Shown here: positions 12,801 to 34,684 of the stretch, piece by piece
Layout: the number at the start of each line of letters is the position of its first letter
Numbering within the stretch: position 1 is the first letter of the stretch
Translations under genes and position numbers: made by a program
The notes under the pieces: generated by a model
Told to the model about the DNA's origin: nothing
The model's input: only the letters and a program-made list of their open reading frames with translations
The model's database searches: none
Source: Tenrec ecaudatus
Taxonomy: Eukaryota; Chordata; Mammalia; Afrosoricida; Tenrecidae
Assembly: GCF_050624435.1 (NCBI RefSeq)
Contig: NC_134545.1
Coordinates: 84,145,563 to 84,209,562 of the forward strand
Direction of reading: 5' to 3'
Length of the DNA: 64,000 nucleotides

Positions 12801-13633
12801 CTCATGCGCTCACTCGGCAGGCCAAATAAAACAAAATTGCATCTAGCATCAAGGTCACCGCATTGGCTCCTGTTCCAGGTAGCCAGACCACTGCACTTTG
12901 GTTTACACAAATTCTTCTCGTTTCCCAGAACACAGTGCACTTGATGAAGAACTTCCTTCGGATATATTCTAAATTCTAAGGAACAGAGAAGCTCCTCTTT
13001 TTCTTTTTCAAGATTCAGAGTACTCTGATTTCTTGACTGGATTCAGGGGACCCCTGTTTTCATTAGTGCCATATTTACAAAGCATATTTCAAGACTTTAT
13101 GTTACAGATGGCCAATCTTGTCTTCGGTTGTTTTGACTTGAGTGTTTCAGGGCCTTCTAATTGTATCCCTCATTTCTGGAGGGGGTTGGTCTAGGAGACT
13201 CTCCTCTGTAGGCCGTGAAAGGCGGGGTTGGGGAGGAATCGCCCCAGCAGCCCTGGGATTTGTAACGTGACCTTCGTCAGCTTCGCTTGCTGTGTGGAGC
13301 TGCTTGCTGTTGGTTGACTAAATGAGAGGACCCCAGGGGGCCTTTCAGATCAGTCATTTCTTGCTGGGACTAATATGTTCCCCCTGCAAATTCCTCCCTA
13401 GGGATAGGCGGCAGGAGGGTGTCCGGCAAATGCACGGTGGCTGGTTTCGTCTGTCTTTTGTCTACAACCACTATCTCTTCTTCGCCTGCATCCTGGTGGT
13501 GCTGCTGGCCATCATCCTGTACCTTCTGCGGCTGCGCCGGATCCACCACCGACAAGCCCGAGCCTCAGCGCCACTGAACTTGCTGTGGATTGAGGAAGTG
13601 GTGCCCATGATTGGGGTACAGGTAGAGCCATGA
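720..13633 (+). CDS. ENTPD7: ENTPD7 (NTPDase 7, LALP1), last eight coding exons, 5' part outside window
   Basis: Exons 720-823, 2882-2938, 7188-7321, 8979-9145, 10294-10618, 11995-12080, 12240-12401 and 13402-13633 join in one open frame of about 421 codons, matching human ENTPD7 from about residue 183 to its end at 604. It is a GDA1/CD39-family nucleoside triphosphate diphosphohydrolase that acts in the lumen of intracellular organelles on nucleoside triphosphates such as UTP and GTP. Visible apyrase conserved regions are ACR3 (QEGVYAWIGINF, split over two exons), ACR4 (LDMGGASLQIAY) and ACR5 (around YQCFKSAW). ACR1 and ACR2 must lie upstream of the window. N-glycosylation sequons NET, NTS and NNS are present. 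The C-terminal membrane anchor (FFACILVVLLAIILYLLRL) is followed by a basic cytosolic tail ending GVQVEP. No stop or frameshift is seen. It is convergent with COX15. Confidence 0.97.
824..2881 (+). other. ENTPD7 intron
   Basis: Intronic sequence with no exon or clear repeat that I can recognise. Confidence 0.7.
2882..2938 (+). CDS. ENTPD7: ENTPD7 coding exon (ACR3, second half)
   Basis: This is a small 57-bp exon with acceptor tcttttcttag and donor gtgagt. It encodes VYAWIGINFVLGRFDHED and completes the ACR3 nucleotide-binding region. Too short to show as an ORF; identified by homology and phase. Confidence 0.96.
3887..4020 (-). repeat. RTE/BovB-like LINE 3' fragment
   Basis: On the minus strand it translates to SSIGTTVKTEQDRAAFRSVV and then HRITMSWNQPDGTEQQ, the conserved end of afrotherian RTE reverse-transcriptase proteins. 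The start is truncated and reading frames beyond this are broken. Confidence 0.7.
4203..4480 (+). repeat. Old LINE-like tract, copy 1 of a direct repeat
   Basis: Similar to 5638-5890: both contain gaaatccaagata followed by a GA-rich, gggg-rich stretch as in old mammalian L1 3' untranslated regions. Family call is inferred from pattern only. Confidence 0.45.
4610..5637 (-). mobile_element. Pogo-like (Tc1/mariner superfamily) DNA transposon, internally deleted
   Basis: The ends form imperfect terminal inverted repeats: TACTATGCATATACTTG at 4610 and, on the reverse strand from 5637, TACCATATATACTCG. Each outermost end begins TA, as expected for TA target duplication. Subterminal copies of GTATAAGCC lie at 4644, 4701 and 5564. 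A hairpin built on TTTTTCAGCAC/GTGCTGAAAAA lies at 5581-5610. Inside, 4977-5363 on the minus strand keeps a transposase C-terminal piece. The catalytic core was not found, so this is a deleted, non-autonomous copy. Confidence 0.7.
4977..5363 (-). pseudogene. Pogo-like transposase C-terminal remnant
   Basis: The 128-codon open stretch reads NKPFKDRVRRMWHEGM, then GGNLMKPDIQLTSKWVRDAW, EDLPEDMARRGFQKCSISNA and DGSEDCALYE followed by an acidic run. This is the usual C-terminal region of pogo/DDE_1 transposases, in which the acidic tail follows a 'KCSISNA-DG-ED' motif. The upstream DNA-binding and DDE domains are missing, so no activity is expected. Confidence 0.65.
5638..6080 (+). repeat. Old LINE-like tract, copy 2 of a direct repeat
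   Basis: From 5641 to about 5890 this resembles 4206-4470, including tttgacccatttta and the gaaatccaagata block at 5788. AT-rich sequence to about 6080 probably continues the same old LINE tail. Confidence 0.4.
6225..6419 (+). repeat. AfroSINE with perfect target-site duplication
   Basis: It begins ggagctctggtgacatagtgg, with tRNA-like A and B boxes near the start (ggttcaaaacc as B box), and ends gggcatcaacttgatagcag. The flanks at 6213-6224 and 6420-6431 are both TTGACCTTTCAA, a perfect 12-bp duplication. Confidence 0.85.
7188..7321 (+). CDS. ENTPD7: ENTPD7 coding exon (ACR4)
   Basis: Acceptor atttcag and donor gtattt. It encodes RRRTVGILDMGGASLQIAYE, which contains the ACR4 phosphate-binding motif, and ends in phase 0 after SPKQ. 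Confidence 0.96.
7322..8978 (+). other. ENTPD7 intron
   Basis: Contains one AfroSINE at 7364-7582. Nothing else recognised in 7600-8978. Confidence 0.7.
7364..7582 (+). repeat. AfroSINE
   Basis: Starts agagcccaggcggcatagtg and ends near ggaatccactcgttggcagtg plus a GT-rich tail. Flanks at 7356-7363 and 7583-7590 are both AATGTCAG. Confidence 0.85.
8979..9145 (+). CDS. ENTPD7: ENTPD7 coding exon
   Basis: Acceptor tctactag and donor gtacat. It encodes EEAAKILLAEFNLGCD through VTTFLGFGGNFARQRYEDL and LNETLHKN, with an NET sequon. The Arg codon at its end is split. Confidence 0.96.
9146..10293 (+). other. ENTPD7 intron
   Basis: Contains an AfroSINE in minus orientation at 9412-9606. No other repeat or exon recognised. 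Confidence 0.7.
9412..9606 (-). repeat. AfroSINE, minus orientation
   Basis: Reads in reverse: cactgccaacc, attccgactcatagcaaccc, then tttgaactgctgaccttgcg (reverse B box) and the head near ctactacgccaccatgcc. Confidence 0.8.
10294..10618 (+). CDS. ENTPD7: ENTPD7 coding exon (largest)
   Basis: The 325-bp exon runs from acceptor ccttatggcag to donor gtaggt. It encodes LLGQKTGLSPENPFLDPCLP through GRYHGPSFAKAAQ, with NTS and NNS sequons. A few residues differ from human, such as WATCGAML where human has WVSCRAML. Confidence 0.97.
10619..11994 (+). other. ENTPD7 intron
   Basis: Short GT repeat at 11441-11460. No exon or mobile element recognised. Confidence 0.7.
11995..12080 (+). CDS. ENTPD7: ENTPD7 coding exon
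   Basis: Acceptor ttcccccccag-type tract and donor gtgagt. It encodes DYCGMTWTALTRRFKSGLFS and SHADEHRLK. Confidence 0.95.
12240..12401 (+). CDS. ENTPD7: ENTPD7 coding exon (ACR5)
   Basis: Acceptor cttttgtgcag and donor gtaaag. It encodes YQCFKSAWVYQVLHEGFHFP (the ACR5 region) and VQWTLGAILYKTRFLPL. The intron before it is only 159 bp. Confidence 0.97.
12402..13401 (+). other. ENTPD7 last intron
   Basis: No repeat, exon or RNA gene recognised. Confidence 0.65.
13402..13633 (+). CDS. ENTPD7: ENTPD7 last coding exon (C-terminal membrane anchor)
   Basis: Acceptor ttcctccctag. It encodes DRRQEGVRQMHGGWFRLSFV, the hydrophobic anchor and the tail ending MIGVQVEP, with stop TGA at 13631-13633. 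Confidence 0.98.
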
Positions 13634-14216
13634 GGCTAGACCAAGACTCAAGAAACTTGACTCCCCCAGAGTTGCTGCTCACGGAATTCCACCATGTTCC
13701 TGCCCTGGCTGCAGATGCTGCTTTGCCTGACCTTCTGGGTAACCGGCCGTGGGATTTCTACTTTGATGACTTCCACGCATCCCAGGGCCTCTTCTCTGAG
13801 AGAAGCTATAATGCAAACTGTGAAGAGCCACAATCCCTGAGAGATGGGTGCAAACAAAGGGGGGCAGCTGGAGCCCCACCGAGGCACGCTCTACTCCCCT
13901 GTCCGAGAGGTCCGGTCCTGGGGATCTAGCCTTTTCTCCCCTCGCTGGAGCATCAAGTTTGGCATTGGGCAGCACCTTGGTGGAAGCTTGATTGAACCTA
14001 AGCCTGGAGCATCGGATGCCAAGTCAGACATCACAGGAAGTGCAGCTGCTCCTTTCTCTGTAACAGAGATTTAATTTATGTGGACATCCACAGCCTTCTG
14101 TCGGGTTCCAAGATCTTTGCAGTTCAGTGGACCAAATCTTTGCCGTTCAAGCCACCAAAATAGCACACAGCTTCCTGGCTGACTTGACAAAGCAGCCACT
14201 GTGGGTGTGGCCCAGG

Positions 14217-14220
<4 letters not shown>

Positions 14221-14268
<48 letters not shown>

Positions 14269-14385
14269 GGGTAGAACCCCTTCTAAATGAATGGCCTATC
14301 CAAGATTCAGGCCCTGTGTGTGTGTGTGTATGTGTGTAAAAGGGTAGAACCCCTTCTAAATGAATGGTCTATCCAAGATTCTGAC
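14221..14385 (+). repeat. GT microsatellite plus tandem duplicated 44-bp unit
   Basis: About 44 bp of GT repeat (14221-14264) is followed by a 44-bp unit at 14265-14308. A second GT run (14313-14337) is followed by a near-identical copy of the unit at 14338-14381, with one difference. Confidence 0.85.
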
Positions 14386-14674
14386 AAGAACATACAGGGT
14401 CCCTGGTAAGACCAGGGCAGACAGGATTTCTGTGTCCATGTGCCTCACAGGCAGGCGGTTAGGGCATTGAGCCTTCTGTGCTCGTAGGATAGGAGAGTTG
14501 TGATGGGGCTCCGGGCCCGGCACGGTTGTTTCGGGTCCTCCCAGCCTCGTTTGATGAGCAGGAAGATTCAGTGAATTCCTCCCGTTCACTACCAAGATCA
14601 ATATGTAGTCTGCGGAGGAATGCATTGAGGTTGTTTACAAAGACTGCAAGAGAAATAGAAGTGTGGGCAAAGGC

Positions 14675-14680
14675 AATAAA
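14675..14680 (+). terminator. ENTPD7 candidate poly(A) signal
   Basis: AATAAA followed about 25 bp later by a T/GT-rich stretch (gttgaagttttttgtttttg). First AATAAA after the ENTPD7 stop. Confidence 0.5.
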
Positions 14681-16354
14681 ACGAAAGCTCCTATTTATTC
14701 ATGTTGAAGTTTTTTGTTTTTGTGAGAGAGAGGAATTTTTCAGTCTCTGACTTCTGGACTGTCTGAAAAGTGTCACATTTTGGAACAAACATGCATCTGC
14801 TGCAACCTTTAGAACTTGTGTTAAAGCCATTGTTCAGTCACCACCAGCATTTTCACCAATGGGAGGGGGGGGGGTCCAGGCAGCCATCACAATGCCATTT
14901 GCATCCACCCAAAGCTCCCCTTCAGGAGATCGGCTCCTCCCCCACATCCAGCATTTAAATGGCTTGAGCAGTTCCCTTCGGAGCCTTCTGTATCCTTCCT
15001 TCCCTTGTTCCCCCTGGGGGCTGTGGACATGGGGCCAGGGGGACTCCCAGAGCTGGGGTCATCTCTAAGTGAAGAGGGTAAAGACCTCACCTGCCAGACA
15101 AAAATGGAGGTGGCAGTGCGTGTCCTGCTGCTTGGTTGTAGGTGGGAGCCTGGCCTCTCTTCCCAGCAGATGCAGGTGCACCTGGTGCAGAGGACTGCGG
15201 TTTCTTTTGGACCTAGTTGTTCCTTTCCATGAGAACTGTCACAGCAGTTTCCTTTCAGTATGTAGACCTCGAGATTACCTGGGTATTTTTTACTTCATAT
15301 TCTCTGGGCCCTGATGAGGAAGCCCTGGCCTGAATGGAGACTGCTGATACATAATGTCACAATCTGTATTGGCTAGCCACTGCCCACCCAGGCAACCTTT
15401 GCCCCTTGGTTTCCGAGTGCTGTTTTCTGGTTTTCTTGTGCGAGAATGGCCTAGTCAAAAAGAACCTGACTGACTGAACAGTGGTCCCCGCTTTGTGTTC
15501 CACATGAACTTGAAGAAGAGCTGTGATTGACCCAGTGGCGAGAGCACGCTTCTTAGGAGAGTTGTGGCGAGAACAGCGGCGCTTGTTCAAGTACTTCGTG
15601 TGTACCAGGCCCTCTGGTAAGACTAGTTTGTGCTTTCTAATCATTACAACAACCTTTCAGGTTGCTATTGTGTTTTTAGTTGAGAAACTCTGGATACCTA
15701 TGTTTATCTACCCCCCGCCCCAATAGAAACCGATGTATTCCTAATTTGTTTTTGAGTTTTTGTTCAGTTGTTCTGACAGCGCTGTGTCTACTCCTGGTCC
15801 GGCATGATGCTGTCTAGGTGTCATTGTTACTGCCATGGGGGTAGGGGGTGGGGATTCGAGCGTCCCACAGTGTGAAAATGCGGAGGGCAGTTTGCCTCCC
15901 CCATGGTTTCCAACTGCAGACTGAAATGTCATTAGACACAAGACATGTTTTCCCATGCCAATGACTTAGGTATTGTGTTTATAATGAAAATTTATTTATA
16001 GGTGACATCTTGTAAATAATAGGATCCTTTCTTGCCATACTTTGACCACCTCCCAGATTTCTATTCTTTATGAATTTTACATTTTGAATGGTCCCTTGTG
16101 GAGAAAATGGTTTTTATAAACTTGACTGTATCCTGGTTCCTTGAATTATTATTTCTTGCTAACATTAATAGTGGACCTGAACTTTTAAAATTCTTTTTAT
16201 TTGCCACTCTGGGGACAGGTCAGATGTCAGGACGGAAGCCAGTGGCCCATAGGAATGCTGGGTTATCAGTCTCCTGGTCGTACCATCTGTCCTCCAGCTC
16301 AGTCCAGAGAGTGAGTTCTTGTTACCAGCATGAAAGTACGCAAAGCACCCAATT

Positions 16355-16660
16355 GTGTGGGGTTGTTGTTAGGTGCCAACCCATAGTGACCCCTGCACAA
16401 CAGAACGAAAATTGTGCCCGGTCCTGGACCATCCTCACAATGGTTCCTACGCCAGGGCCCACGGCCGCTGTGCTAATCCATCTTGTTGAGGGCCTTCCTC
16501 TTTTACTGCCCTTCCACTTTACCAAACATGATGTCCTCCAGGAAACGGTGGCTCCCGACAACACATCCAAAGTACGTAAGAGGAAGCCTCCTTGCCCTCC
16601 GTTCCCCCGAAGGGCACTCTGGCTGTACTTCTTCCAAGATGGATGTTTGTTCTTTGAGTG
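16355..16660 (-). repeat. RTE/BovB-like LINE 3' fragment with reverse-transcriptase tail
   Basis: Reverse-strand translation gives GSKRGRPSTRWISTAAVGPG and VGTIVRMVQDRAQFSF, the familiar C-terminal end of RTE polyprotein. The copy is 5' truncated and ends in gttgttgtt on the plus strand, i.e. an AAC-type tail. Confidence 0.75.
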
Positions 16661-17064
16661 GTGGTACCACAGCCACTTAAGCGGTGGTATCACAAAGCCA
16701 ACGCATACTATCTTTCTGCACTTTCGCTCCTTGCATTTCACGGGCCTAGGAAATCTGAGCCACTTCCCACCAACCTCATTTACTCTCCGGAGGATGTCTT
16801 CCAAAATTCAGGCCCTCCCTCAGTCTAAGAGCTGTCTTCAATCCCAAAGGCCAAGGGCAGTGATAATTGGCAAGTTGTTGACTGACAGTCTGCCCTGAAC
16901 TTCCTGAATTCGTCTTTTCAAGCACTAACATTTATTTTCACATCCCCATTTACAGTTCCTTACTGGTTTTATCTAAGCAGATGCCTCCTCTCCACTCGAC
17001 TTCCCAATAGTTTTGTAGTTTGCTTTTTAAATGTTTCGTCCGGGTGGCAGAGAGACAAGTAGGT

Positions 17065-17240
17065 GGCATGGTGTGATGGAAGGAGCAGTGGGTTTAGCAA
17101 ACTGCAGACTGGGCTGCTCATCTTGGCTTTGGTTCCGCAGAGCATGCCACGTGCCCTCTGGCTCCCTTCTCATCTGTCAAATGAGGTAGCTCAACAGGAG
17201 ACTACGAGGACCTAGAGCAAGAGAGATGGAAAAGCCATAC
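17065..17240 (+). repeat. MIR element
   Basis: Follows the MIR pattern: ggtgtgatggaaggagcagtg, then a middle with cttggctttggttccgcag, and cttctcatctgtcaaatgag. Confidence 0.6.
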
Positions 17241-19387
17241 AATGGCTGGAAGTGGGCTCTGGCCCTTTGGCTTAAAAGACGAGGCTCTCCACCAAAGCCA
17301 TGGTCACCTGCTATTTTATCCATAGCCACTGGTAATAAGGCTGAGGTTGATTAGATTTGTCCAAACTTCTAATCCTTTTAAAAATGTTTACATGTCCGAG
17401 TTTCGAACAACTTGCTTCATTCTGTACAGATTGCTTCAACCACAGTTCTCTTCAGCAGTTCGTGGTTACAATCCAACCTCACTTAAGGAGGACATGCCAA
17501 CTGGCTCTCCCTGAATAGGAATTTGGTGGTTAACTCCCGGGCAGTGTCCAGGCTTCCTTACTGCAGCCAAGTTTCTCTCTGCCGTCTTTACAACCCTTCT
17601 CAAAGCGGTTCAGAGCTAGTATCCGACTTTTCCTTCTCGCCGGTGGTGTGTGGTGTAGCTTTGAATTGGGCTTAAGAATTCCCTCCGGTTATTCCCTTAG
17701 CTTCTCCGGCTTCACTGTCACTGGGCCAGATGCTTCCCTCCAACCTGCGAGGGTTTTGTTGCCACAAAAGATTACAGTAAAGGAGGACTTAAAAACCTTA
17801 AGTTTTGACCCTCCTGATGAATAAGTAACACAGCAAACTTTTTCTGCCTCCTTTGCCAACAAGTGAATATGCTTGAAACCGAGTACTTTGCGGGATTAGG
17901 GTGCATGGATTTTCTATGGCTCCATTCCTGCCTCCATCGTGGCCTGGGTTGAATCTAAACTGAAACGATGGAGGCCTGTCTTCTGGTTGTGGTTTCTACC
18001 TATGGTTCTCACACAGGTGACTTGCTACAGCTTCATCTGAAGCTCGTTTCCTTCCCATCGCCTTCCTTACATCCCAGGAGACTCCCTTGCATCCTGACAT
18101 GTTTCCCCGTTGCCTAGTGTATCCCTAGGGCCCAGACAGCTAGTGCCCTGAGCGGAACAGCACAGCCGTTCCCCTGGAAGGCTGCACAATTGGATCCTTT
18201 TGTTTGTGAAAGGGACTTTCTGATACAAGGGCATTCTACTTTTAAGGTGTATTCAATCATTGCTTGCCAATTTCACAAATACCAAAGTTACGGAAAATAC
18301 CTATCATAGGTAGTTTATAGCCATGTGTGCATGCCTTCGGGCAAGCTCAAGAACTCCTGATCCTCTTCAAAGCAGGGCAGCCATCAGGCTCCTTTTGGTG
18401 GCCGACCACTGCTCTGCACCACGGGAGCTCTGGCAGCCCCGTGGCTCCTCTCCTGAGCACCCAGGCCTGTGAAGCGGGCTGTGACGGTTCGGAACCTCAT
18501 TAGCTTCCTAAGTGGCTTTCTCTGCACGGAGGGACCCCAGGCCGATTGAGTTCTGGTTTTCTGTTGCCCTTCGGTGAGGTCCAGAAGCATATGCGGTCTC
18601 CCCTCCATTACTCTGCTGTGAGCAGTGGGTTTTTCTCAGAGTGGATTGAAGGCCTCACTAGGATCCAGCCCAGAGGCTCCCTTCTCACAGAACCCCCGCA
18701 GGCTGCCTGGGCTGCAGATACTGTGTGCGCGCCCATTTCCCGTGAAGCGTTGGTCCTGAACACGGCTCTTCCAGTTCTGTGATAAAGACTAACTCAGTGT
18801 TGGACAAGCTATGCAATGCACGAGAGGCCATGCACGATCCCTCACGTGGGGGTGGGTGTAGGCCTTGGCTGACACAAAACCCACCTGGTCTGGGCCTGCA
18901 CCAGACGACGCTTGCAGATCAACTGGATACCCCAGGAGGAGGAACGCTAGTTTGGGTCTTTGCTACCAGTATCACTTTAGTTAGAGTTAGGGGTAATCAT
19001 GACCCATTGTTAGTATACATGAACGACAAATCTGGTTGACTGATTTGCGAGACTGGCTAGGCTACAGAGCTAAATGTAACCAGACCCATCTTCCCACACG
19101 TATTCAATCATATTTAATAAAATAAAAATGACATCAAACATCTGAAACTTGAACTTAGTCATGAGTTGCTACCTTATTGGAGAAGCCTGTACAAGTATTA
19201 GCATTTGGTTCTTTGGGTTGGGTCATGCTGCCCTCTACTGTCTTACTAAACAACAAAAATCTGGGTTTGTGGATGAGATGACCATGTGGGAAGCCGTCCC
19301 AATGCGGGCGACAGCATTTCTTACAATTCTATTTAGAAGAGGTTACCACACTACCAAGAAAAACCAGACTCACTGACATCTGCTCAA

Positions 19388-19530
19388 TGCTGACTCAACA
19401 ACCCTAGGACAGGGTACAACTGCCCTGTGGGTTTCCGAGACAGTCACTTTACAGAAGAAAGCCTCATCTTTCTCCCTTGGAGGTTTCAAACTGCTAACTA
19501 ACACGTTGTCACTGCACCACCCAGCTCCTT
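19388..19530 (-). repeat. AfroSINE, minus orientation
   Basis: Contains ctgactcaacaaccctagg, tgtgggtttccgagacagtc and the reversed head with tttcaaactgctaactaa. Confidence 0.7.
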
Positions 19531-20183
19531 ATCACACTAACAGAGATGTCAATGAGGCAGGACAGGGAGGCAACTCTATGGGATGGAAACAAGCTGGTCA
19601 GGATTCTCTATGTAGACTAGGCCGTTAGGACACAGGTGCTCAAACTCGTCTGCAGTTGGACTCACTGTGGAACTTGATGGAGGCGGGTTCCGAGTCTCCA
19701 AGACGGTCATTTATTCACTTGTACACGTCCTGCTGTGACATTTCTACTGACACGCCCTGTCAGTGTCCTTTTAGTTCATATTTAGCCTGTGCCCAACTGA
19801 CATGCTCACGTCATTTGTATAGAAAATGCTATAAAGCCAGGATTCTCCACCCAACACTTCTGTAACCTGTTTAATGGCTCATTTACGTGATCTCAGTCCA
19901 GGGCTGCTCTGGGTTGTGCAGGCATTGTGCTCTATTCCCTCCTCAAACCAGGTGTTCCTGATGCCTTCCTCCAAATGACAGCTTAAACCAAAAAGCTGAC
20001 CCTTACAAAGCCCTGTGTAATTTCAATCGCGACCAGCATCACAATTCATTCATTCATTCATGATGTGTTTAGACATCCATAGACTCCCATGTACAGACAG
20101 TCCCCGACTTAGGCTGGCTCCCTTCCAATGATACCATCCCTAAATTGGTTCTGCTGGCTGTGGGTTTTTTCCCTAAGTTCTCA

Positions 20184-20202
20184 TTTATTAGTACCTTTTA
20201 TT
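20184..20202 (-). terminator. COX15 candidate poly(A) signals
   Basis: Two TTTATT motifs on the plus strand (AATAAA on the minus strand) at 20184-20189 and 20197-20202, about 0.82 kb past the COX15 stop. Downstream GU-richness is weak, so this is tentative. Confidence 0.3.
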
Positions 20203-21023
20203 ATTGGTATTTTTATAAATCTGATCTTTGTCTTTGGAGATTGGCATGAGGATAAGGTCAGCAAATTATGTACTGCAACAATGTGTAGTGCATATCACAT
20301 AAGACAGACGTACAGTTAGAAACAAGCAGACACAGCACCCGAAGTGAACAGTCTTTGGCTCATCACTGGAAGATGTTGTCAGTCGGGGCCACCTGAGCCT
20401 CCATCAGCCACACCTCCTTCTCTGTCATCCCGGAAACTGCCGATTCTATTCTTCTGACCCAGCAGCGGCCTCCTCTTTCAAGTTCTTGTAAACCAACTTC
20501 TTGTCTGTAGACATTAATTTGTCAAAATCTCTGCCCATTTCTGAAACTGGCGACAGCAGACAGGGCAGGCTCTTTCCTGCTTAGAGCTCTCTGGCTACTT
20601 CAGGGCGTGCCGATCCTTCCCTTTAAAGCTTCACCTCGGGGGAGTGGAGGTGGGAAAGCATTGCCATTTAAGCAGAATTCGGGTCTCAGGAGCCCAGACA
20701 GAAATCATGCCCGAAGAAACAAGAACCCGCCAACATTCAGCACCTGCCCCAGGAAGGGCAGAAAAATGGCAAACGTGTCTTTCTCTTCATGGACCCTAAT
20801 TTTCAGTTGGAGAAATAATCTATTAAAAGGGGAGTCTGTCATGTAAACCACATGTGATGGACATTTCTGAACCAGAGACGTGGCCTCAACAGCGGCGGGT
20901 ACAAAGTCTGAAGTGACGTGGAAGCCACTTGGTGGGCCAGGCTCCCCGCTTAGACCAGCCCAAGTTCTCACGGTCACCTCTAAGAGCTCTCGGAGACTGG
21001 TTCCAGCCCGAGGAAGTTGCTCC

Positions 21024-34313
<13,290 letters not shown>

Positions 34314-34466
34314 GCTAAGGGCGGCGCGCGAAGCCACCTCCACCCCCTGGCCCTCTGCGGCCTCCTCTCCTCCGCCGCCGCCGCCGCCGAAGGGAAGAGC
34401 ACCTTCCCGGCACGCCGCACGAGCGCCCGCTCTTCTCCCGAGGCCGCGCCGGCGCGGAGCACGGAC

Positions 34467-34478
34467 TGCGCCTGCGCG
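34467..34478. promoter_or_regulatory. NRF-1-like site
   Basis: TGCGCCTGCGCG differs at one base from the palindromic NRF-1 consensus YGCGCAYGCGCR. It lies near the midpoint between the two start codons. NRF-1 is known to drive many respiratory-chain genes; binding here is inferred. Confidence 0.45.
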
Positions 34479-34524
34479 CGCGCTGCGCCCGCGCGGGGGC
34501 TGCTGGGGCGCGGGCGTCGGGGCC

Positions 34525-34578
34525 GCGCTTGTCGGGGCGCGCGCGGCCGTTGAGGACGCGCTTGTCGGGGCGCGCGCG
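34525..34578. repeat. 33-bp tandem duplication in the bidirectional promoter
   Basis: CTTGTCGGGGCGCGCGCG occurs at 34528-34545 and again at 34561-34578, preceded each time by GCG. Confidence 0.85.
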
Positions 34579-34623
34579 CCTACGCTGGGACGGCGTGGCA
34601 ACCAGCTAGAACGACGGACGAGC

Positions 34624-34684
34624 ATGAAGAGGCAGAGGGGCTCCTCGGAGCGGAAACGAGCGCGGATCCCGCTGGGGACAGCCG
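34624..34684 (+). CDS. CUTC: CUTC coding exon 1
   Basis: ATG at 34624 inside the CpG island; encodes MKRQRGSSERKRARIPLGTA and one base of Gly21. Donor gtgcgg, chosen because it joins in phase to exon 2 and matches human PSGKAGAANGF. Confidence 0.93.

Larger units (their letters stand above)
13634..14700 (+). other. ENTPD7: ENTPD7 3' untranslated region (probable)
   Basis: Runs from the stop codon to shortly after a canonical poly(A) signal at 14675-14680. The true cleavage site cannot be seen from DNA alone, and longer forms are possible. Confidence 0.45.
14701..20183. other. Intergenic stretch between convergent ENTPD7 and COX15
   Basis: Contains an RTE fragment (16355-16660), a MIR (17065-17240) and a minus-strand AfroSINE (19388-19530). 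Some of this may be extended 3' UTR of either gene. Nothing recognised in 14750-16350 or 17250-19380. Confidence 0.6.

Noticed and set aside
16098-16898. 266-codon plus-strand frame in the intergenic stretch
   Set aside because: It overlaps an RTE LINE tail on the opposite strand and has no recognisable protein family.
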